DNA of 64,000 nucleotides, taken from assembly GCF_000247815.1 (NCBI RefSeq), contig NC_021677.1:42258864-42322863 (forward strand), in the 5' to 3' direction. Of the stretch, positions 61,761 to 64,000 are shown one piece after another (within the stretch, counting starts at the first letter, position 1; every line of letters begins with the position of its first letter). This DNA comes from Ficedula albicollis. Lineage: Eukaryota; Chordata; Aves; Passeriformes; Muscicapidae. The translations under genes were made by a program, and so were the position numbers. The notes under the pieces are model-generated. The model was not told the origin of the DNA. It made no database searches and saw only the letters and a program-made list of their open reading frames with translations.

Positions 61761-61772
61761 GTAGAAGTAAAG
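61761..61772 (+). CDS. NRXN3: NRXN3 SS1 microexon c, 12 nt (GRSK)
   Basis: GTAGAAGTAAAG between CTGTAG and GTAGAGAT. With the phase-1 G from exon b it reads GGT AGA AGT AAA plus one base: GRSK. Alpha-neurexin-1 carries GKSK after GLAHLMMGDQ at the same place, so a paralogue supports this exon in position, length, phase and sequence. It is too short for ordinary gene finders. Its own first six bases (GTAGAA) look like a weak donor directly behind the acceptor. Confidence 0.82.
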
Positions 61773-64000
61773 GTAGAGATCACATTCTTTCTAAGACTTC
61801 ATTGCTTGTAAAATGTTTGTTGATGGCCAAAGTGTATTTTTATGAATGCGTTTCATATTGGAACTTAATGCCTTTAGTTTTAAAAGTCTCATAACAATAT
61901 TTGTACTGAATTATGGAGGAGATATTTACTAAGACTGATGCTTTGAGGCCTTCCTAAGTGATGTTATTTTCTCCCTATTCACACTAAATATGGACTGTGC
62001 AGTGTTAGGCCACCTGTAGTTGGTGATGCTGGGGTGCAAAGGGAATGCCAGTCCAGTCAAGGATAGAGCCATGGGCAGTGAGCTCATCCTGCTGACACTT
62101 GCACTACAGTGATGCCACTGCTGGTAATTTTGCTAATTTGGGTGTTGGTGGCGGCAGAACCTGGAGTCGTCCAGTACCCTTCCAAATTGAGGGGTTTTGA
62201 GCTATTGTTTCTTCCCCTGGCTCTGTTTCCCATCATTTCTGGTACTGCTAAGGTGTTTTGCAAAGAGAAATTGAGTTGCAAGAAAGCTGCAGAGGAAGCA
62301 GAGGTAATCAGCACTGCGAAACAGAGAGGTCCATTTCCTTTGCAGCCCAGTACAGCTCAGATCATGCCAGACTGCTCTGGGGCTCCAGCTTGCTCTTCAG
62401 CAGCTCACACCTCTCTTAGGCTGCTGAGGGCAGTCATCCATCCCTTATCAAAACTGCCAAAAAGGCAAAACGCTGCAAACTTGCTATGGGTCTTCAGTTG
62501 GACTGGAAGGAAAAGTGGAGATTGATTGATAAATTATAAACATGGCTTGAGAAAAATCTTTTTTTTGATCATAGTTTCCAATGAGAAAGATTAAAGGGTT
62601 TTCTTATGCTGATGCTTACTCTGTTCCAATGCTGAAAGATCTGATCTATTTATTAGCATGATTTGAACATGTTGGAGGATGCTGCTTGTGTCCATGCTGG
62701 TAAGACACTGGGGAATGAAATGACTAGTTGTGCAGCTATGGATTTGGGAGGCATATGAGCTCAGAGGATTTGTTCATAATAACTTTCCTTTGAGGCACAA
62801 GCCGTCTCTGCTCAATAATTACTACTCCTGTAATATCTGAATTCTGGGGAGCACAATGGCATATTAAACACCTTAATTTCTATGATTCATTTTTCTGATG
62901 TCCAGCTTTCTTCTAACAATTTGGTATTGTTGAATTTTCTGTGATGGAATACATTATGTAATCAATATTATTTGTTCTATTTTGAGGTTGGAAAAATATT
63001 CCAATAATTAATTTCATAGTTTTTCTATTCACTCTAAACTTGGGCAATGGAGGGTAATACCTAACCTGTACTCAGGTTATCTTCTCAGCAGGAGGTGAAC
63101 ATCAGAACATAATAATCACATATGTACACTGTTAAAAATATGAGAACCTGAAGCTCTAAGCAGACCATGTAAAATGTTACTGTGCATCAACACAGCTGCC
63201 AATAATTCAGTTATCTGATGTATGGCTTAGTATAGTTTAAGGATTGGTGTAGATCAGGGCAAGTCTTGTGTGATGTTAGTTCATGTTCTTTTCTTGGGTG
63301 GCATTTATGCTTCAGGGCAGCCTGTGTAGGACGAAGCTGAAAGTCTTCTCCAAGGCAAATCTCCTAACTGAGCTGGTAGGCATGAGGATTATAACATATA
63401 GTCCACAATAAATTCAAATGTACTGAAACTTAGTTTAGTGTGTCACTGAGTGAAAATATAATTTCAATTCCCAGCTCTGTGTAGTTTTTAGCTCTAGTTA
63501 TAGCAAGTGATTTTGTCAGAGAGCCATCAGTCTGTGTGAAAAATGGCATTGCTTTCAGAGGGCTCAGACTGTAATTTTTGAACCCACACATGGCCTTCAG
63601 TTCACAGAGAAAATGGTACCAGATGCCTTTAGTGCTTGCATGGAAGGCTCATACTTTTTGGCATTCTTGTAGCTTTTATTAAAAACTGGCAACAACTGTC
63701 TCATGTCATGTATGTAACCAAAGGATATGATGTATTTGATTTCATAAAACTTTTTCACAGCATATAGCGATCTGTGACCTTGCATTCATAATTTAAAGCA
63801 AATGTTTGATTAATTGCTTCCACTGCAGTAAATAGGCTTTCTCTGCATCTATAATTTTTAAAATGTTCAGGAGATTTTAATTTTTTTAAAAATAAGTTCC
63901 TGGAAAGTTGAAGTGTAGGTATGCTGGGGTAATGGCTGGTGTAGTTGAGATACAAACACCTGGATATCATTTGCATTTTAATCTGAACTGAAGTTTCAGG
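61773..64000 (+). other. NRXN3: Start of the NRXN3 intron leading to the LNS2 exon
   Basis: Begins GTAGAGAT. I do not find the next expected exon (encoding a segment like [21 protein letters not shown]) before the window ends, so it must lie further downstream. No transposon or duplication is recognised here. An open frame at 62109-62525 with a hydrophobic start has no recognisable family and is not called. Confidence 0.75.

Noticed and set aside
62109..62525. 138-codon frame with a hydrophobic N-terminus
   Set aside because: It resembles a secreted protein only by its start. No family is recognised, there are no splice signals that fit NRXN3, and it lies in an intron. Chance is the better explanation.

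Overview
The window looks like nuclear DNA of a bird, most likely a neognath; I cannot name the species. It is AT-rich, intron-dominated sequence, and its interspersed repeats are 5'-truncated CR1 LINEs whose 3' ends have the form typical of bird genomes. There is no bacterial-style gene organisation. Nearly all of the short open frames are chance.

One gene is supported: the 5' coding part of alpha-neurexin 3 (NRXN3), on the + strand. The first coding exon (15122-15830, probably preceded by about 600 nt of 5' UTR) encodes the signal peptide, the first LNS (laminin G-like) domain and the first EGF-like domain. Three tiny exons follow: 18 nt (49157-49174, DVNHIP), 30 nt (59391-59420, GLSHLMMSEQ) and 12 nt (61761-61772, GRSK). 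All are phase 1-1 and divisible by three. They form the alternatively spliced SS1 segment between EGF-A and the second LNS domain. Introns are about 33.3 kb, 10.2 kb, 2.3 kb and more than 2.2 kb. The exon that starts LNS2 lies beyond the window.

Layout: 1-14431 is non-coding (upstream sequence or the 5'-UTR intron) with simple repeats and local duplications. 14432-15830 holds a duplicated splice acceptor, the probable 5' UTR and the main exon. 15831-49156 is the first long intron, with three CR1 copies. 49157-61772 holds the SS1 microexons. 61773-64000 is intron.

The most unusual property of the window is its density of near-identical tandem duplications. I count about seventeen loci, with units from 42 to 532 bp, several nested and several bordered by simple sequence. 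One copies the last 103 nt of the EGF exon with its splice donor; another copies a complete splice acceptor. They may be real structural variation or false duplications from assembly, and the sequence alone cannot decide. No new kind of gene system is evident. The points most worth following are the SS1 microexon architecture and the duplications that copy splice sites.
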